Of a DNA stretch of 64,000 nucleotides, positions 17,795-28,054 are shown piece after piece. The DNA is from Pseudobacteriovorax antillogorgiicola (GTDB lineage: Bacteria; Bdellovibrionota_B; Oligoflexia; Oligoflexales; RGVZ01), in the NCBI GenBank assembly GCA_945865565.1, contig CAMBEK010000003.1, forward strand, positions 124,001 through 188,000, written 5' to 3'. The stretch's first letter is position 1; each line of letters starts with the position of its first letter. The translations under genes and the position numbers were made by a program. The notes under the pieces were generated by a model. That model saw only the letters and a program-made list of their open reading frames with translations, had not been told where the DNA came from and did no database searches.

Positions 17795-18898
17795 TCATTT
17801 TCCCTTGCCCAGAAAAACCTTGATGGCATCGATAATGGCATCACGGTCCTTGATCTGTGCGATCGTCACCCGTTCACTTTTTTCTCCGAAATGCTTTTGC
17901 AGATCCCGAAGAAACTGTCCTGATCCGTAACGGGACTCTACTTGCCCGTAGCAAAACAGATTTGAAATCGGGAGCAGGTTACCCTCCAGAATCTTCATGC
18001 ATTCGGCCGTATCATTGCCTGACCAGTTGTCGCCGTCAGAGAAGTGAAACAAATATATATTCCATTCTGCCGGTGGAAAATGATCCTCAATCAATTTCGC
18101 AGCAAGACGGTACGCGGAACTGATCAAGGTGCCACCGGACTCCTTGGTACGATAGAACGTGTCTTGGTCGACCTCACGAGCCGTCGCATCGTGAATGATA
18201 TAACGGCGTTCAATGCCTTCGTATTGCGTCTGCAGCCACGTATCGAGCCAGAAACTGGTCAGCCGGACGATTTCTTTTTGCTCATCACCCATCGATCCCG
18301 AGACGTCCATCATGTAAAGGATCACTGCGTTCGCGACCGGCAGGTTGACGACTTTGTACGAGCGGTAGCGCTTGTCGTCCTTGACGGGAATAATAAGCGG
18401 ATTTTCTGGATTATATGTCCCCGAGGAAATGGAACGTTTCAAAGCCTCGCGGTATGTTTTCTTAAAGTGCCGCAGCGATTCCGGACCCTGCCGCAGAATT
18501 CCGGTGTACTTGTACTGGCGGTCCTTTAGATTCTTTTTGCCCTTGTTCTCAATGTTTGGCAGAGCAAGTTCTTCGCCCAGAATCTGCGCCAATTCCTGAA
18601 GGGGAACATCCACCTCGAGGCTATGTTGCCCTTCTTGATTCCCAGCCTCCCCCTCACCCGGCTCGCCCTGGCCCGGCTGCACTGGATCACCGACCTCGCC
18701 CTTGCCTTGCCCAACGCCACCCTGCTCCTGACTCCCGAACTGGAAATGAGGAATCTCAATCCGCGGCAAGGGGATGGTAACAACCTTCTTCCCCTGTCTG
18801 CCAAGCAAGTCTCCGTTGGCGATGAACCGACGGAGTTCCTGCTTGATTTTGCCACGAACGATTTTGCGGAATCGGTTTAAGTCCGATTCCATCTTCAT
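17795..18898 (-). CDS. yeaH: YeaH/YhbH family protein (DUF444, von Willebrand A-like)
   Basis: The 367-residue protein has a basic N-terminus, a Gly/Gln/Glu-rich linker (about 55-95), then a vWA-like domain whose MIDAS-type segment reads [35 protein letters not shown] and [12 protein letters not shown] are further family signatures. It presumably acts with the kinase PrkA. Its ATG overlaps the prkA stop by one base (TAATG), so the three genes are one operon. Confidence 0.95.
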   Translation of the reverse strand: MKMESDLNRFRKIVRGKIKQELRRFIANGDLLGRQGKKVVTIPLPRIEIPHFQFGSQEQGGVGQGKGEVGDPVQPGQGEPGEGEAGNQEGQHSLEVDVPLQELAQILGEELALPNIENKGKKNLKDRQYKYTGILRQGPESLRHFKKTYREALKRSISSGTYNPENPLIIPVKDDKRYRSYKVVNLPVANAVILYMMDVSGSMGDEQKEIVRLTSFWLDTWLQTQYEGIERRYIIHDATAREVDQDTFYRTKESGGTLISSAYRLAAKLIEDHFPPAEWNIYLFHFSDGDNWSGNDTAECMKILEGNLLPISNLFCYGQVESRYGSGQFLRDLQKHFGEKSERVTIAQIKDRDAIIDAIKVFLGKGK

Positions 18899-20967
18899 TA
18901 GTGCTTCTCCTTGTCACTCTTCACAATATCTCCGCGCGCGAAGATGCTCGCAACAAAACCAAGGGCATCATTGGCACAAATTTCGCAGTATCCGTAATTC
19001 TTTATCAGACGATTCTTCACGATATCGATTTTGGCTTGTGTTTCGCGATCCACCACGTTCGACACCAGTGTGGTCAATTTAATGGTGTCCTTCTGGTCCT
19101 CAAAAAGCTTGAGCTCAAGGGCCTTGTGCAGCCGTTCGTTGGTCCTGAAGTCAAACGACTTGCCTTCGATGGCCAAGGCGCCGATGTAGTTCATCAACTC
19201 CCTGCGGAAGTCATCCTTGCGGCTCTCGGCGATATCAATTTTTTCCTCGATGGAACGCAGAAGGCGCTCATCCGGCTCCTCGTCCGCACCGGTAAATGGA
19301 TTACGGACCTTTTCGCGCTGGACGTAGGCCTTCAAACTATCGATGTAGTTTCCGCACAGTTTTTGAATAGCCCCTTCATCTGCGGATACGGCGCGCTGAA
19401 CTTCGTGCTTCACGATGTCTTCATATTCACGACGGACCTCGGCGAGGATCTCCCGGTAACGCTTGCGCAATTCCTCGTCGTTGATGAGCGAGTGCGTCTT
19501 CAGTCCCGAATCCAGTTCATTGAGGACAATAAATGGATTGATGCATCCCTCGCCCTTGTCCAAGACGAGTGACTGGGAAATCTTGTCTTGAATATAGCGG
19601 GGACTGATACCATCCATTCCCTCACGAACAGCCTCTTTGCGAAGCTCCTTGATATTATCCTCGGTGAACTGGGCCATGGTCTTGCCGTTGTAGAGTTTCA
19701 TTTTCTGCATCAAGGTCAGATTGGCCTTCTTTGGCTCCTCAAGGCGCGTCAGGATACCCCACATTGCCGCCATCTCAAGGGTATGCGGTGCGATGTGAAT
19801 GTGCGGGACAGAGTGGGCGTTGAAGTCCTTCTCGTAAATCTTGATCTCCTCACTTAGCTTCGTGATGTAAGGGATATCAATTTTCACGGTCCGGTCGCGC
19901 AGCGCCTCCATAAACTCGTTGCTTTGAAGCTTGCGGTATTCCGGCTCGTTCGTGTGGCCGAGAATGACCTCGTCGATGTCGGTCTGGGCAAACTTCTTTG
20001 GCTTGATCTTGTGTTCCTGGCTGGCCGTCAGAAGGTCGTAAAGGAACGCCACATCGAGCTTCAATACTTCAATGAATTCAATCATCCCGCGGTTGGCAAC
20101 GTTGAACTCACCGTCAAAGTTAAAAGCCCGTGGATCTGAGTCGGACCCGTACTCGGCAATCTTTCGGTAATTGATATCCCCGGTAAGCTCCGTTGAATCC
20201 TGATTTTTCTCGTCCTTCGGCTGAAAGGTGCCGATACCAATCCGGTCACGTTCCGACAAGATCAAGCGACGGGTCTGAATGTGATTCTTGACCATCATTT
20301 CCCAGTTTCCGCGGTAGTGATGCATCAGTTCACGAAACACATAACGACATGCAGGACAAACATCGCCTTCGATATGGACGGCTTCTGAGTGATCACGTCC
20401 TTCATTGATCGTTTTCAGCAGTGCCTCGCGGCGCTCCGGCGGAACAAGATGCAATGGTTCTTCGTGGATTGGACACGGCATGGTGTCATCCATGCGAAGG
20501 ATTTCGCGAAGGTTGGTCCAAGTGTAAGTGTAGAGGGGACCCTGCGGCGTTTTGGAGTAAGCTTCAACGCCCTTTTTCAGCAAGCGTGCAATGGTGGATT
20601 TTGACGATCCTACGGGACCATGCAACAAAAGCACGCGTTTTTCAGGACCATAACGATAGGCGGCTGCTTTCAAAACGTTGACGAGTTTCATCAGCTGGAC
20701 GTCCAACCCAAAGATCGCATCGCGACCATTGTCGATTGGATCGTCGAAAAATTTGAAGTGGGTGATTTGCTTTTTGTACTCGGTGTAATTATACGAACCG
20801 TAGCTCGCAATCATGTCGTAGATTCGCTGAAACGCAGTTCGGGCAATCGCCGGGCGCTCCACAACCATGTCGAGGTAATCTTCGAATGTTCCCGCCCAGT
20901 TTAATTCTGCATACTGGCGGTCGAAGTCTGCATTATTAATGACATCCATCAGTCGCTTGCCGTTCAT
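18898..20967 (-). CDS. prkA: PrkA family serine protein kinase
   Basis: The 689-residue protein has an N-terminal AAA-type module with Walker [12 protein letters not shown] and a C-terminal kinase-like PrkA domain. [20 protein letters not shown] and [15 protein letters not shown] are conserved family blocks. Related proteins phosphorylate substrates on Ser/Thr and, in some species, act as ATP-dependent proteases. AAGGGG precedes the ATG. It is first in the prkA-yeaH-spoVR operon. The 183 bases before it (20968-21150) should hold the promoter, but I see no clear sigma-factor consensus there. Confidence 0.96.
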   Translation of the reverse strand: MNGKRLMDVINNADFDRQYAELNWAGTFEDYLDMVVERPAIARTAFQRIYDMIASYGSYNYTEYKKQITHFKFFDDPIDNGRDAIFGLDVQLMKLVNVLKAAAYRYGPEKRVLLLHGPVGSSKSTIARLLKKGVEAYSKTPQGPLYTYTWTNLREILRMDDTMPCPIHEEPLHLVPPERREALLKTINEGRDHSEAVHIEGDVCPACRYVFRELMHHYRGNWEMMVKNHIQTRRLILSERDRIGIGTFQPKDEKNQDSTELTGDINYRKIAEYGSDSDPRAFNFDGEFNVANRGMIEFIEVLKLDVAFLYDLLTASQEHKIKPKKFAQTDIDEVILGHTNEPEYRKLQSNEFMEALRDRTVKIDIPYITKLSEEIKIYEKDFNAHSVPHIHIAPHTLEMAAMWGILTRLEEPKKANLTLMQKMKLYNGKTMAQFTEDNIKELRKEAVREGMDGISPRYIQDKISQSLVLDKGEGCINPFIVLNELDSGLKTHSLINDEELRKRYREILAEVRREYEDIVKHEVQRAVSADEGAIQKLCGNYIDSLKAYVQREKVRNPFTGADEEPDERLLRSIEEKIDIAESRKDDFRRELMNYIGALAIEGKSFDFRTNERLHKALELKLFEDQKDTIKLTTLVSNVVDRETQAKIDIVKNRLIKNYGYCEICANDALGFVASIFARGDIVKSDKEKH

Positions 20968-21150
20968 ATTGACCCCTTAATGCGGCGATTGGATCTGTGC
21001 GTGAGGCTCCGGCAATACCCGGTGCCTTGATTTTGATTTTAAGGCATTCCGCGTATAAATGCCCGTATTTGGCTGGACACAACTCTAAAACCGGCACTCA
21101 TGGATGTAGGCAGGGTTTGCTAAAAGACAAAACGCGGTTTGGGAAATTTG

Positions 21151-22273
21151 CTATTTAACCGGCTCTTGCCCTTGCTTAAAGGACTCTTCCAGATAGCGAT
21201 TGATGAAAGCATCGAGGTCGCCATCAAGAACTTCAGATGGGGTATGGGACTCAAAGTCTGTCCGGTGGTCCTTCACCAGCTGGTAAGGGTGCAGGACGTA
21301 ACTGCGGATCTGGTGGCCAAATGAGATGTCACTTTTGGCTGCCTCTTGCGCATCTTGGATCTTACGCCGTTCGGCCAGTTCGCGCTCGTAAAGCGCACTG
21401 CGTAAGAGTTTCATGGCCTGATCACGGTTTTGGTGTTGCGATCGCTGGGTCTGGCAGGCCACCACGACACCGGTCGGCATGTGAGTGATCCTGATGGCCG
21501 AGTCTGTCTTGTTGACGTGCTGCCCACCGGCACCGCTGGACCGGTAAGTATCCACCCGCAAATCAGCTGGATTGATCTCAATGACGATGGAGTCATCCAC
21601 CACAGGGGTCACGGATACCGAGGCAAAACTGGTATGACGCCGCGCATTGGAATCATACGGACTGATGCGGACCAGGCGGTGAACGCCACTTTCACACTTT
21701 AAAAGTCCAAAGGCAAAGTCGCCCTGAGCTTCAAACGTCGCATTGCGAATCCCGGCCGTATCCCCATTCAGGATATCGTATAATTCGGTTTTCCAGCCCT
21801 TGCGTTCCGCATAACGCAAATACATCCGAAGGAGCATTTGAGCCCAATCACAGGACTCGGTTCCACCAGCGCCGGCATTGATAGAAACAATGGCCGCATT
21901 GTTATCCAGCTCGCCACTAAGCAGGCTCTGGGCCTCGACCGCAGTGAGTTCCTTTTTTAGTCTGGCGAGCAAAGCCTCTGCTTCGACGCGGTAATCGTCA
22001 TCACCGTCGCCAGCGAGCTCGATCGCGGCATCGAGGTCATCGATGGCACGCTTCAGCCGGTCTGCCGTTCCGAGGCTGATTTCGAGGAGCCGCTTTTCTT
22101 TAATGATTGGTGTCGCTAAATCCGGACGGGCCCAGAAGTCAGGTGTAACTTCAATTTGGATTTCAAGGTCTTCGAGGCGTCGCTTTTTGTTGGCGACGTC
22201 AAAGAAACCCCCATACGCGTTCAAATTTGACGCGCTGATCTTTTGCTTCGCTGGAGATAGAGTGCAAATCCAT
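21151..22273 (-). CDS. prfB: Peptide chain release factor 2, expressed by programmed +1 frameshift
   Basis: RF2 terminates at UGA and UAA. Translation starts at ATG 22273 (MDLHSISSEAKDQRVKFERV then WGFL) and meets an in-frame TGA at 22201-22199. A +1 shift at CTT there continues as DVANKKRRLEDLE, which aligns with RF2 after its known frameshift. The main body has the peptidyl-tRNA hydrolysis motif SSGAGGQHVNK. The anticodon-like tripeptide appears as SPY in RISPYDSN, where most RF2 proteins have SPF. About 374 residues in all. It is divergent from flbD with 41 bases between starts. Confidence 0.95.
22198..22212 (-). promoter_or_regulatory. RF2 programmed +1 frameshift site
   Basis: On the minus strand the sequence is GGGGGTTTCTTTGAC: a Shine-Dalgarno-like G-run, a three-base spacer, the slippery codon CTT and the stop TGA followed by C. 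This is the same architecture as the autoregulatory site in Escherichia coli prfB, where scarce RF2 favours slippage past TGA. Confidence 0.95.
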
Positions 22274-22314
22274 GGTTCAATGGGTCTAACAGAATTTAGC
22301 GGGGAGGTAAACCG

Positions 22315-22503
22315 ATGATCAAGCTGACGAAACTTGATAACAGCTCAATCCTGATCAACATGGAAACGGTCAAATATGCCGAGTCCGTACCGGATACGGT
22401 GCTGCGTTTTCTTAACGGGGACAGCGTGATCGTCCGCGAGTCTCTGGAGCAGATCGAATCCAGCGTGCTAGAATTAAAGCGGAAAATCTTTAAAAACCCC
22501 TAA
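22315..22503 (+). CDS. flbD: FlbD family flagellar protein
   Basis: The 62-residue protein reads MIKLTKLDNSSILINMETV, with VPDTVLRFLNGDSVIVRES later, the layout of the small FlbD family found beside flagellar motor genes. Its role is poorly defined. GGGGAGG sits well before the ATG. No motAB or other flagellar gene is beside it here. It is followed after 29 bases by a large TPR protein gene on the same strand. Confidence 0.85.
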   Translation: MIKLTKLDNSSILINMETVKYAESVPDTVLRFLNGDSVIVRESLEQIESSVLELKRKIFKNP

Positions 22504-22532
22504 GGCCCCGCAAGGGCACAGGAGAGGCCATC

Positions 22533-24926
22533 GTGACTTGCAGCCGGCAATTCGTCTTTTCGCGGCGTGGCATGCGACTCCTGACTGCGTTGGCAACCCC
22601 CGTTGCCATAACCCTCGCCATAACCCTTGCCATCACGTTGCCAGACTTGGCTGCCGCCAAGGCACCTGCAAAGGCCCAGCCCAAGCATAAGCCCAAGCCC
22701 GCCGAACCAAAAAGCATCGAACAGTCCATCCGGGAATTTCGCTTCGTTGCGGATTTCAGCCCGAAGGACCCTGAACGCGAAATATCCAGTGAACTTTTCT
22801 GGCGCTATCCATTGGAATTTCCGAAGGCTGAATTTCCATTTGAACCTAACTTCACCAATCTTGAAACCGAGATGCCACGCACCGACGGAGAAGGTCGGGC
22901 AATCCAACACCTCAATAACGCCCGCCAGGAGTTTATTGATGGCAACTTTGAGGCCGCGCGCAAAAGCCTGCTCTCGGCCAAGGCTCGCTATGGCAAGGGA
23001 TATCCATTTCACCGCCGGACGGACTATTTTCTAGCCTACGTATTCATGAAAGAGGGCTTTGCCGGAATGGCAGACAGGCGAGTCTCCCTTGATGACCCCA
23101 AGACGAAAGGGAACTTCAGCAATGCCGCAACCTTTCTCAGTTGGGCCTTCAACTTAAAAAAGGATGTTCCTGATCCTGTGGTAGACCGGGTGACACCAAA
23201 AGGACTCTATAACCTCGCGGCGATTTATTTCCGCTACGACCGTTTCGCAGCATCATTCGCTGCCGCAGAACTTGGGCTGGATTTTCTGCGGGCGAGCGGG
23301 CGGACGGACTACCGGATGTCCTTCCGCCGGATCAACGCAGAAAACTACATAAAAAACGGCACTTTCCTTGAGGCGATCCAGGAAATGGATCAAGCCCTGC
23401 GTCAGGACTACAACAAGGCCGAGGCGGCAGCGATCATGCACCGCGCCGGGGACATCTATTTCAACCTGAACAACTATGAGCTAGCGGAGGAGGCCTATGA
23501 GCTGGGGGCCCGGGCAGACGAATCATTGCGGCAAATCAGCCCAGCCCAGCTCATGCTGCGCGCAGAATCCCTGTTCTGGCTGAAACGCTTTCGGGAAGCC
23601 CAAATGTTCTTGCACAATGCGATCGAAGGCGTTTCCTTCCGGAAGGAAAAAAATCCACCGTCACTAGCCTCGGCATCATGGGCAAGCCTTCGGTTTGCCG
23701 ACATCCACCTTGCGCTCAACGACCCAGCGAAGGCCAAGCTGGCGTATTTCAAAATGGAACATGAATTCCGTGGCTCCCCGGCTGCAAAGGTGGCCAAGGT
23801 CAGGCTGGCCTGCCTGGAGTTGCCCTATTACGAAGGCAACAACATCAACCACGCCAGAAGCGATCTTGAGAAACTGCGAATGGATCCGGACCTGCCGCCC
23901 CCGGCAAAAGAGCTGGCCTGGGCGTGCCATACGGCATCATTTGCGACCAGGGAACGGACCACTCAGATGCTGGACAAAGTTCGGGCATTTGCGAAGGCCC
24001 ACCCAGAATCACGGTTTCTCAAAGCCATGGCCGAACCGGTGCGCGAGACCCAAGCCCTGTCCATCGAAAATTTCTTCACCAAAGATGATGACTACGGTGC
24101 CGTCGCTTTTTTTGAGGAAAACCGCAAACGGCTGTTCACCAAAGGCGTCCCGCCCAAGATTGCAAGCCAATTATTTCGATCGTACAGCGACATTGGAAAG
24201 GCAGCTAAAGCCAAGGAATTCCTTTCTTCAATAATCTCTGACAAGACCGAAACGGCTTCCCTTAAACGCCTGGGCGATCTCGACGTCCTTCGTGTCGCCA
24301 CCGTCTTGGCCGAAACAAAAGACAACAAGAGAATGGCGAAATTAACGGTGCCCTTAACTGCACGCGTGTGGAAGATCGAACGCTCGCCTGCGGCAGACCA
24401 ACTTGCGACCCGAATCATCGAATCCAACATGGAACGCACTGCTCTGCCTTGGCTCCTGCCCCTCTATGAACACTGGGCAACGACAGACGAATCCCTCATC
24501 TGCGACGCACAGCTTTCCCTGCTGACAAAAGCAGCGGCGTTGTCTGAAAAAGCAAAAAAATCTATGAAGCTTGATGAGCGGATCACGTTGGCCATCGATG
24601 ACTATATGCCTGACCTGCAGGATGACGATCCGTCTTGCGCCGCCACCCTGCTCGACATGGAATACAATCTGATGGTGCGCAAACCCGAGCTTCTTGCAAA
24701 ACGTTACCTGGAAAGGAAAGAGTGGAGCGTAACGCCGGAAACAGTAACCCACGCATGGTCTGTCTCGGAAAACCTTTCCCAAAAAACCCCGTCGGCTCCT
24801 CCTGCTGCGGCAAAGGAATTATGGAAATTCATCGTTGCCAAGGGAGACTCACGCAGCCCCGAAGTCACCTTTGCAAGGTCAAGACTGGATCCGAATGCAA
24901 CCGAATTTGAAAAAATCTGGAAATAA
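22533..24926 (+). CDS. Large secreted TPR-repeat protein
   Basis: I start at GTG 22533 because GGAGAGG lies seven bases upstream; an ATG at 22572 is the alternative. A twin-Arg-less signal peptide with the simple repeat AITLAITLAITL ends near LAAAKA, followed by a Lys/Pro/Ala-rich linker. The remaining 740 or so residues are almost all helical, with tetratricopeptide-like units such as NNYELAEEAYELGARADESL and NDPAKAKLAYFKMEHEFRG. Such proteins act as periplasmic scaffolds. It sits between flbD and a membrane coiled-coil gene in what looks like one operon, so a link to the cell envelope or flagellum is possible but unproven. Confidence 0.75.
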   Translation: MTCSRQFVFSRRGMRLLTALATPVAITLAITLAITLPDLAAAKAPAKAQPKHKPKPAEPKSIEQSIREFRFVADFSPKDPEREISSELFWRYPLEFPKAEFPFEPNFTNLETEMPRTDGEGRAIQHLNNARQEFIDGNFEAARKSLLSAKARYGKGYPFHRRTDYFLAYVFMKEGFAGMADRRVSLDDPKTKGNFSNAATFLSWAFNLKKDVPDPVVDRVTPKGLYNLAAIYFRYDRFAASFAAAELGLDFLRASGRTDYRMSFRRINAENYIKNGTFLEAIQEMDQALRQDYNKAEAAAIMHRAGDIYFNLNNYELAEEAYELGARADESLRQISPAQLMLRAESLFWLKRFREAQMFLHNAIEGVSFRKEKNPPSLASASWASLRFADIHLALNDPAKAKLAYFKMEHEFRGSPAAKVAKVRLACLELPYYEGNNINHARSDLEKLRMDPDLPPPAKELAWACHTASFATRERTTQMLDKVRAFAKAHPESRFLKAMAEPVRETQALSIENFFTKDDDYGAVAFFEENRKRLFTKGVPPKIASQLFRSYSDIGKAAKAKEFLSSIISDKTETASLKRLGDLDVLRVATVLAETKDNKRMAKLTVPLTARVWKIERSPAADQLATRIIESNMERTALPWLLPLYEHWATTDESLICDAQLSLLTKAAALSEKAKKSMKLDERITLAIDDYMPDLQDDDPSCAATLLDMEYNLMVRKPELLAKRYLERKEWSVTPETVTHAWSVSENLSQKTPSAPPAAAKELWKFIVAKGDSRSPEVTFARSRLDPNATEFEKIWK

Positions 24927-24950
24927 GACCGCCACAACGGAGATGATCCA

Positions 24951-26201
24951 TTGCCTAGCCTCATCATTTTTTTAGCCGCCGCCGTCACCGCGATCGCTGG
25001 CCCCTGGGTCGATGCTCCGGCAATAATGAGCACCCTATCTGGATGCATTGCTATCGTCGTTGCGTGGATTTCAATAACATCACTGCGCCGGAGCCTGCAC
25101 GAGGCGCAAGACACAAAACAACCGGACCCCACTGAAATCGAACCCACCCAAAGCCCAGATAGTTCGATGCTTCAAAGTCGTCTTCAGGTCGAATCCATGC
25201 GCATTCAAGCCCTCGAGAGCGAGCTCCGTGAAACGAAAAAAAAGCACGACGAACTCTTGCATGAAAGGATTGAGTTGCTAAGGCGCAGCGCACCAATCGA
25301 ACCCATCCATTCCAGAACAGGTGTGCTCAATCAATTGCAAGGCGGACGCGAGGCCGCCCAGAGCATTCGACAGCGCGATCTCTGGATTCAAGCCCAGCAG
25401 GCCTCACTCGGGGAATTCAAATCCGGCTTAAATCAAGTCACAACTAGCCTGCAGCAAAGCCTTGCCCTGCTCAATTCAATCTCGCTGGCCAGCCTCAATG
25501 AAGGTGCCAACGAAAGTAAATCTGGCATCCAACTGAAGGCGCTTCTAGGACGCTGTGCCGCTGCCTTCCAAAAGGAAACCAATGAGAACCAGACGTCATT
25601 GGCCATGATGGAACTTAAAGCCACGGACTCAATTGATGGAATTTGCACTGGCTTTCTGTCGCTGAAAAATCGGCTAGGAGAGATTGCTGATCATGCCAGG
25701 GTCGCTGCCATGAATGCGCGTTTGCTCAAGGACCGCCCAACAGAGGCAGATGCATTGGAAAGCCTCGACAAAGATATAGAAAATATCTCCAGCGGATTAA
25801 AGGATTTGGTAAAAATTTCAGGACCATTTGTACCGGACCTCGAACGGGCGCATCAACAGATCGAGCACAACAGAAAAGCCCTTACAGGCAGGGCTGATAA
25901 TTTAATGGAAATGCAAAACGTATTAGAGCATCGGATGGAGCGAATAACAGCGGAATTATATGAAGGGCAGCACGGGCTCGAAAAGATCATGAGAAGTGAT
26001 GTCGAGTCAAAAGAAAGAAGAAGAATCGATCTGGATCGGATTGAGGTGTCCGTTGAAAACACGACGGAGGCTCTTACCAACGCCTGCACCATTGCGCATT
26101 CGCTGGACTTGACCATAGAACGAATGGTTGAGGTCTCGAAAATAGCTACCGGACGTTCAGACGCGATCAAGATGCCGCAGGAAACTTCTGCGAACGATTG
26201 A
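24951..26201 (+). CDS. Inner-membrane coiled-coil protein
   Basis: I do not recognise the family. TTG at 24951 is the only start that keeps the N-terminus, and CGGAG lies eight bases before it. Two hydrophobic segments (SLIIFLAAAVTAIAGPW and LSGCIAIVVAWISI) are followed by about 350 residues of heptad-rich helix. The C-terminal half (DHARVAAMNARLLKDR, ISSGLKDLVKIS, NTTEALTNACTIAHS) resembles the signalling coil of methyl-accepting chemotaxis proteins, but the conserved MCP hairpin tip is not evident. It follows the TPR gene by 24 bases and overlaps the convergent ChaN-like gene by 35 bases. Confidence 0.7.
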   Translation: MPSLIIFLAAAVTAIAGPWVDAPAIMSTLSGCIAIVVAWISITSLRRSLHEAQDTKQPDPTEIEPTQSPDSSMLQSRLQVESMRIQALESELRETKKKHDELLHERIELLRRSAPIEPIHSRTGVLNQLQGGREAAQSIRQRDLWIQAQQASLGEFKSGLNQVTTSLQQSLALLNSISLASLNEGANESKSGIQLKALLGRCAAAFQKETNENQTSLAMMELKATDSIDGICTGFLSLKNRLGEIADHARVAAMNARLLKDRPTEADALESLDKDIENISSGLKDLVKISGPFVPDLERAHQQIEHNRKALTGRADNLMEMQNVLEHRMERITAELYEGQHGLEKIMRSDVESKERRRIDLDRIEVSVENTTEALTNACTIAHSLDLTIERMVEVSKIATGRSDAIKMPQETSAND

Positions 26202-27939
26202 GTTCCCGTGACTCGCGAGCATCCTTGTTGCCTGCAAGAAGCAATGTGTTCACAACCCTGACAAAATCGCAAAGAAACCCGGTCGCTGGCAGGGTTTCTG
26301 AAAATTCACAAAGAAAAAGTTTCTTGATCCAATCCGCCGGGATCCGGTTGCGCATGACTCCGGCATAAAGTCCGGCACCAAGCAAACGACCAAAATCTGC
26401 GCTAACTTCACCGCGAGACATGTTTTCTGTCTTCACGAGAGAGGAAACCTCACGGGACGGCCGGCCCGACTCCCACATGCCCAGCAGCGATTCAAATGAA
26501 TTGAGGGCATTCAAGACCTCGCGACTGACCAGCCGCCGGATCCGTGCGTAACCAAGCAGGCGGCGGCGAACCGTTTGATCAAGATAGTTGATGTGAAACG
26601 CATGGTCCTTTGTTTTACGGCGCGGATTCAGAATTTTTGACCCGATAATTCCAGCAGCGTGTTTCATGGAATTGCGGGCAAACTGTTCCGCGGCGGCACC
26701 CCCTCGCTCAACAAACCCAGAACTCATTGCCAACAAATACTGACCGGCTGCTTCTGCAAGGTTGTTGATCGAGACGGTCGTAATCAGCAGTGTCCTCGTT
26801 TTGCAATCAAAGTAATATCCTTCCAGGGCTGCACGCTCCACCATCAAGGCAACATCACTTTTCGAATGCCCGGCTGCACGTAATGCACCCGTTGAAAATT
26901 CGGCCGCAGGCGAAAACTGCGAATGAAATTTTGCGAGTTCTTTTTTTGAGATATCCAGACCAAGAAAAGATGACAAAGTTTGGGTCAGGCCGAGAAACTG
27001 AAAATCAAGATCGAATGCATCGTCATCGGAGTGATCGTCGTCCCCCTCCATACCGGAATCCGCGTGTTCGACAGACCCGGGGAATCCAGTGCGCATTTCT
27101 TCCCACAGGGCAAATGACTGCCATTTCATCCAGGGTGGCGAGTTCAGAATGCAATAAAAATCGCGTTTTAATCGCAGAACTTCCGTGGACCCCAGGGATT
27201 TTCTAACCCCTTCGAGATCAAAATAGTACCGATCAACATTGCACAAGATTCGCATCAACGGAGTTGCGGCATCAGAGTCACGTCTCGCCAGCTCATTCCA
27301 AAGCGTCGCGGGCAGGTGGTTGTCCGCCAGATGATATTCCCCGATCAGGCAAAACACGATGTGATCGGGATGTTCTTCACTTGCATTGGCGAGCAATCTG
27401 GCACAGGTCTGGTCGCGCAACTCCAGGCTCCTGGGACCCGGGTGATCACTATTGACGCAAACGACAGGAATCATGTGATCGCGGGCAAGTTCTATCAGCG
27501 GTTTGTAATGGGCCCAAGGAAAGCCCCACTCACGACTGTAATTTACCGACTGAAGAAACTGTTCTTCCGATGTCTCGCCCGCCATGTAGGATTCAAGCTG
27601 CTTCTGGTAGCGGTTCTTCAGCAATTCAAGGGCCAAGACAATCTTCGGTCGCGGCGCAAGAGAAAGTATATCCCGCAAGAGGCGAAGGAGCGCCCGTTGC
27701 GTTTGCTTGAAGGTATGGAAGTCACCAAAAAGAACAATCCGTCGCCGCAGAATCGTCTCAATCAAATGAGAATTGTCGACCCGCGTAAAAGATGGAGAAA
27801 GGCTCCGTTCAAAATCACCAGCATAGCGGAGAAGCTTCCCGCTTGGACCAGCCCCCAAAGCATTCGCATCGGCATGAGCGCGCCGATACAGGGACTCATG
27901 AAGTTTCTGCAGCTGGCGTGCCGCAGTGACCTTCTTCAT
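26167..27939 (-). CDS. ChaN-like (Tiki superfamily) protein
   Basis: The N-terminal 300 residues carry the ChaN/DUF399 pattern: RRIVLFGDFHTFKQTQRALL, KIVLALELLKNRYQKQLE, SREWGFPWAHYKPLIELAR and FCLIGEYHLADNHLP. Family members bind heme or act as metal-dependent enzymes, and the glutamates and histidines of these motifs are kept. The C-terminal 280 residues, including an acidic stretch DDDHSDDDAFDLD, are unfamiliar. There is no signal peptide, unlike the ChaN lipoproteins, so it is probably cytoplasmic. Total length of 590 residues is about twice a simple ChaN. Confidence 0.82.
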   Translation of the reverse strand: MKKVTAARQLQKLHESLYRRAHADANALGAGPSGKLLRYAGDFERSLSPSFTRVDNSHLIETILRRRIVLFGDFHTFKQTQRALLRLLRDILSLAPRPKIVLALELLKNRYQKQLESYMAGETSEEQFLQSVNYSREWGFPWAHYKPLIELARDHMIPVVCVNSDHPGPRSLELRDQTCARLLANASEEHPDHIVFCLIGEYHLADNHLPATLWNELARRDSDAATPLMRILCNVDRYYFDLEGVRKSLGSTEVLRLKRDFYCILNSPPWMKWQSFALWEEMRTGFPGSVEHADSGMEGDDDHSDDDAFDLDFQFLGLTQTLSSFLGLDISKKELAKFHSQFSPAAEFSTGALRAAGHSKSDVALMVERAALEGYYFDCKTRTLLITTVSINNLAEAAGQYLLAMSSGFVERGGAAAEQFARNSMKHAAGIIGSKILNPRRKTKDHAFHINYLDQTVRRRLLGYARIRRLVSREVLNALNSFESLLGMWESGRPSREVSSLVKTENMSRGEVSADFGRLLGAGLYAGVMRNRIPADWIKKLFLCEFSETLPATGFLCDFVRVVNTLLLAGNKDARESRELNRSQKFPAAS

Positions 27940-28054
27940 AGCCGCCCTCTTCCAAGTTGTGGCGTTTAAGCTATTTTAACCTGAAAAACGGCGTCTAGCT
28001 TGCTTTCCCCGGCCAGACTTGCATTGGATTTATCGGGATCAAATTGGCAGGGAT

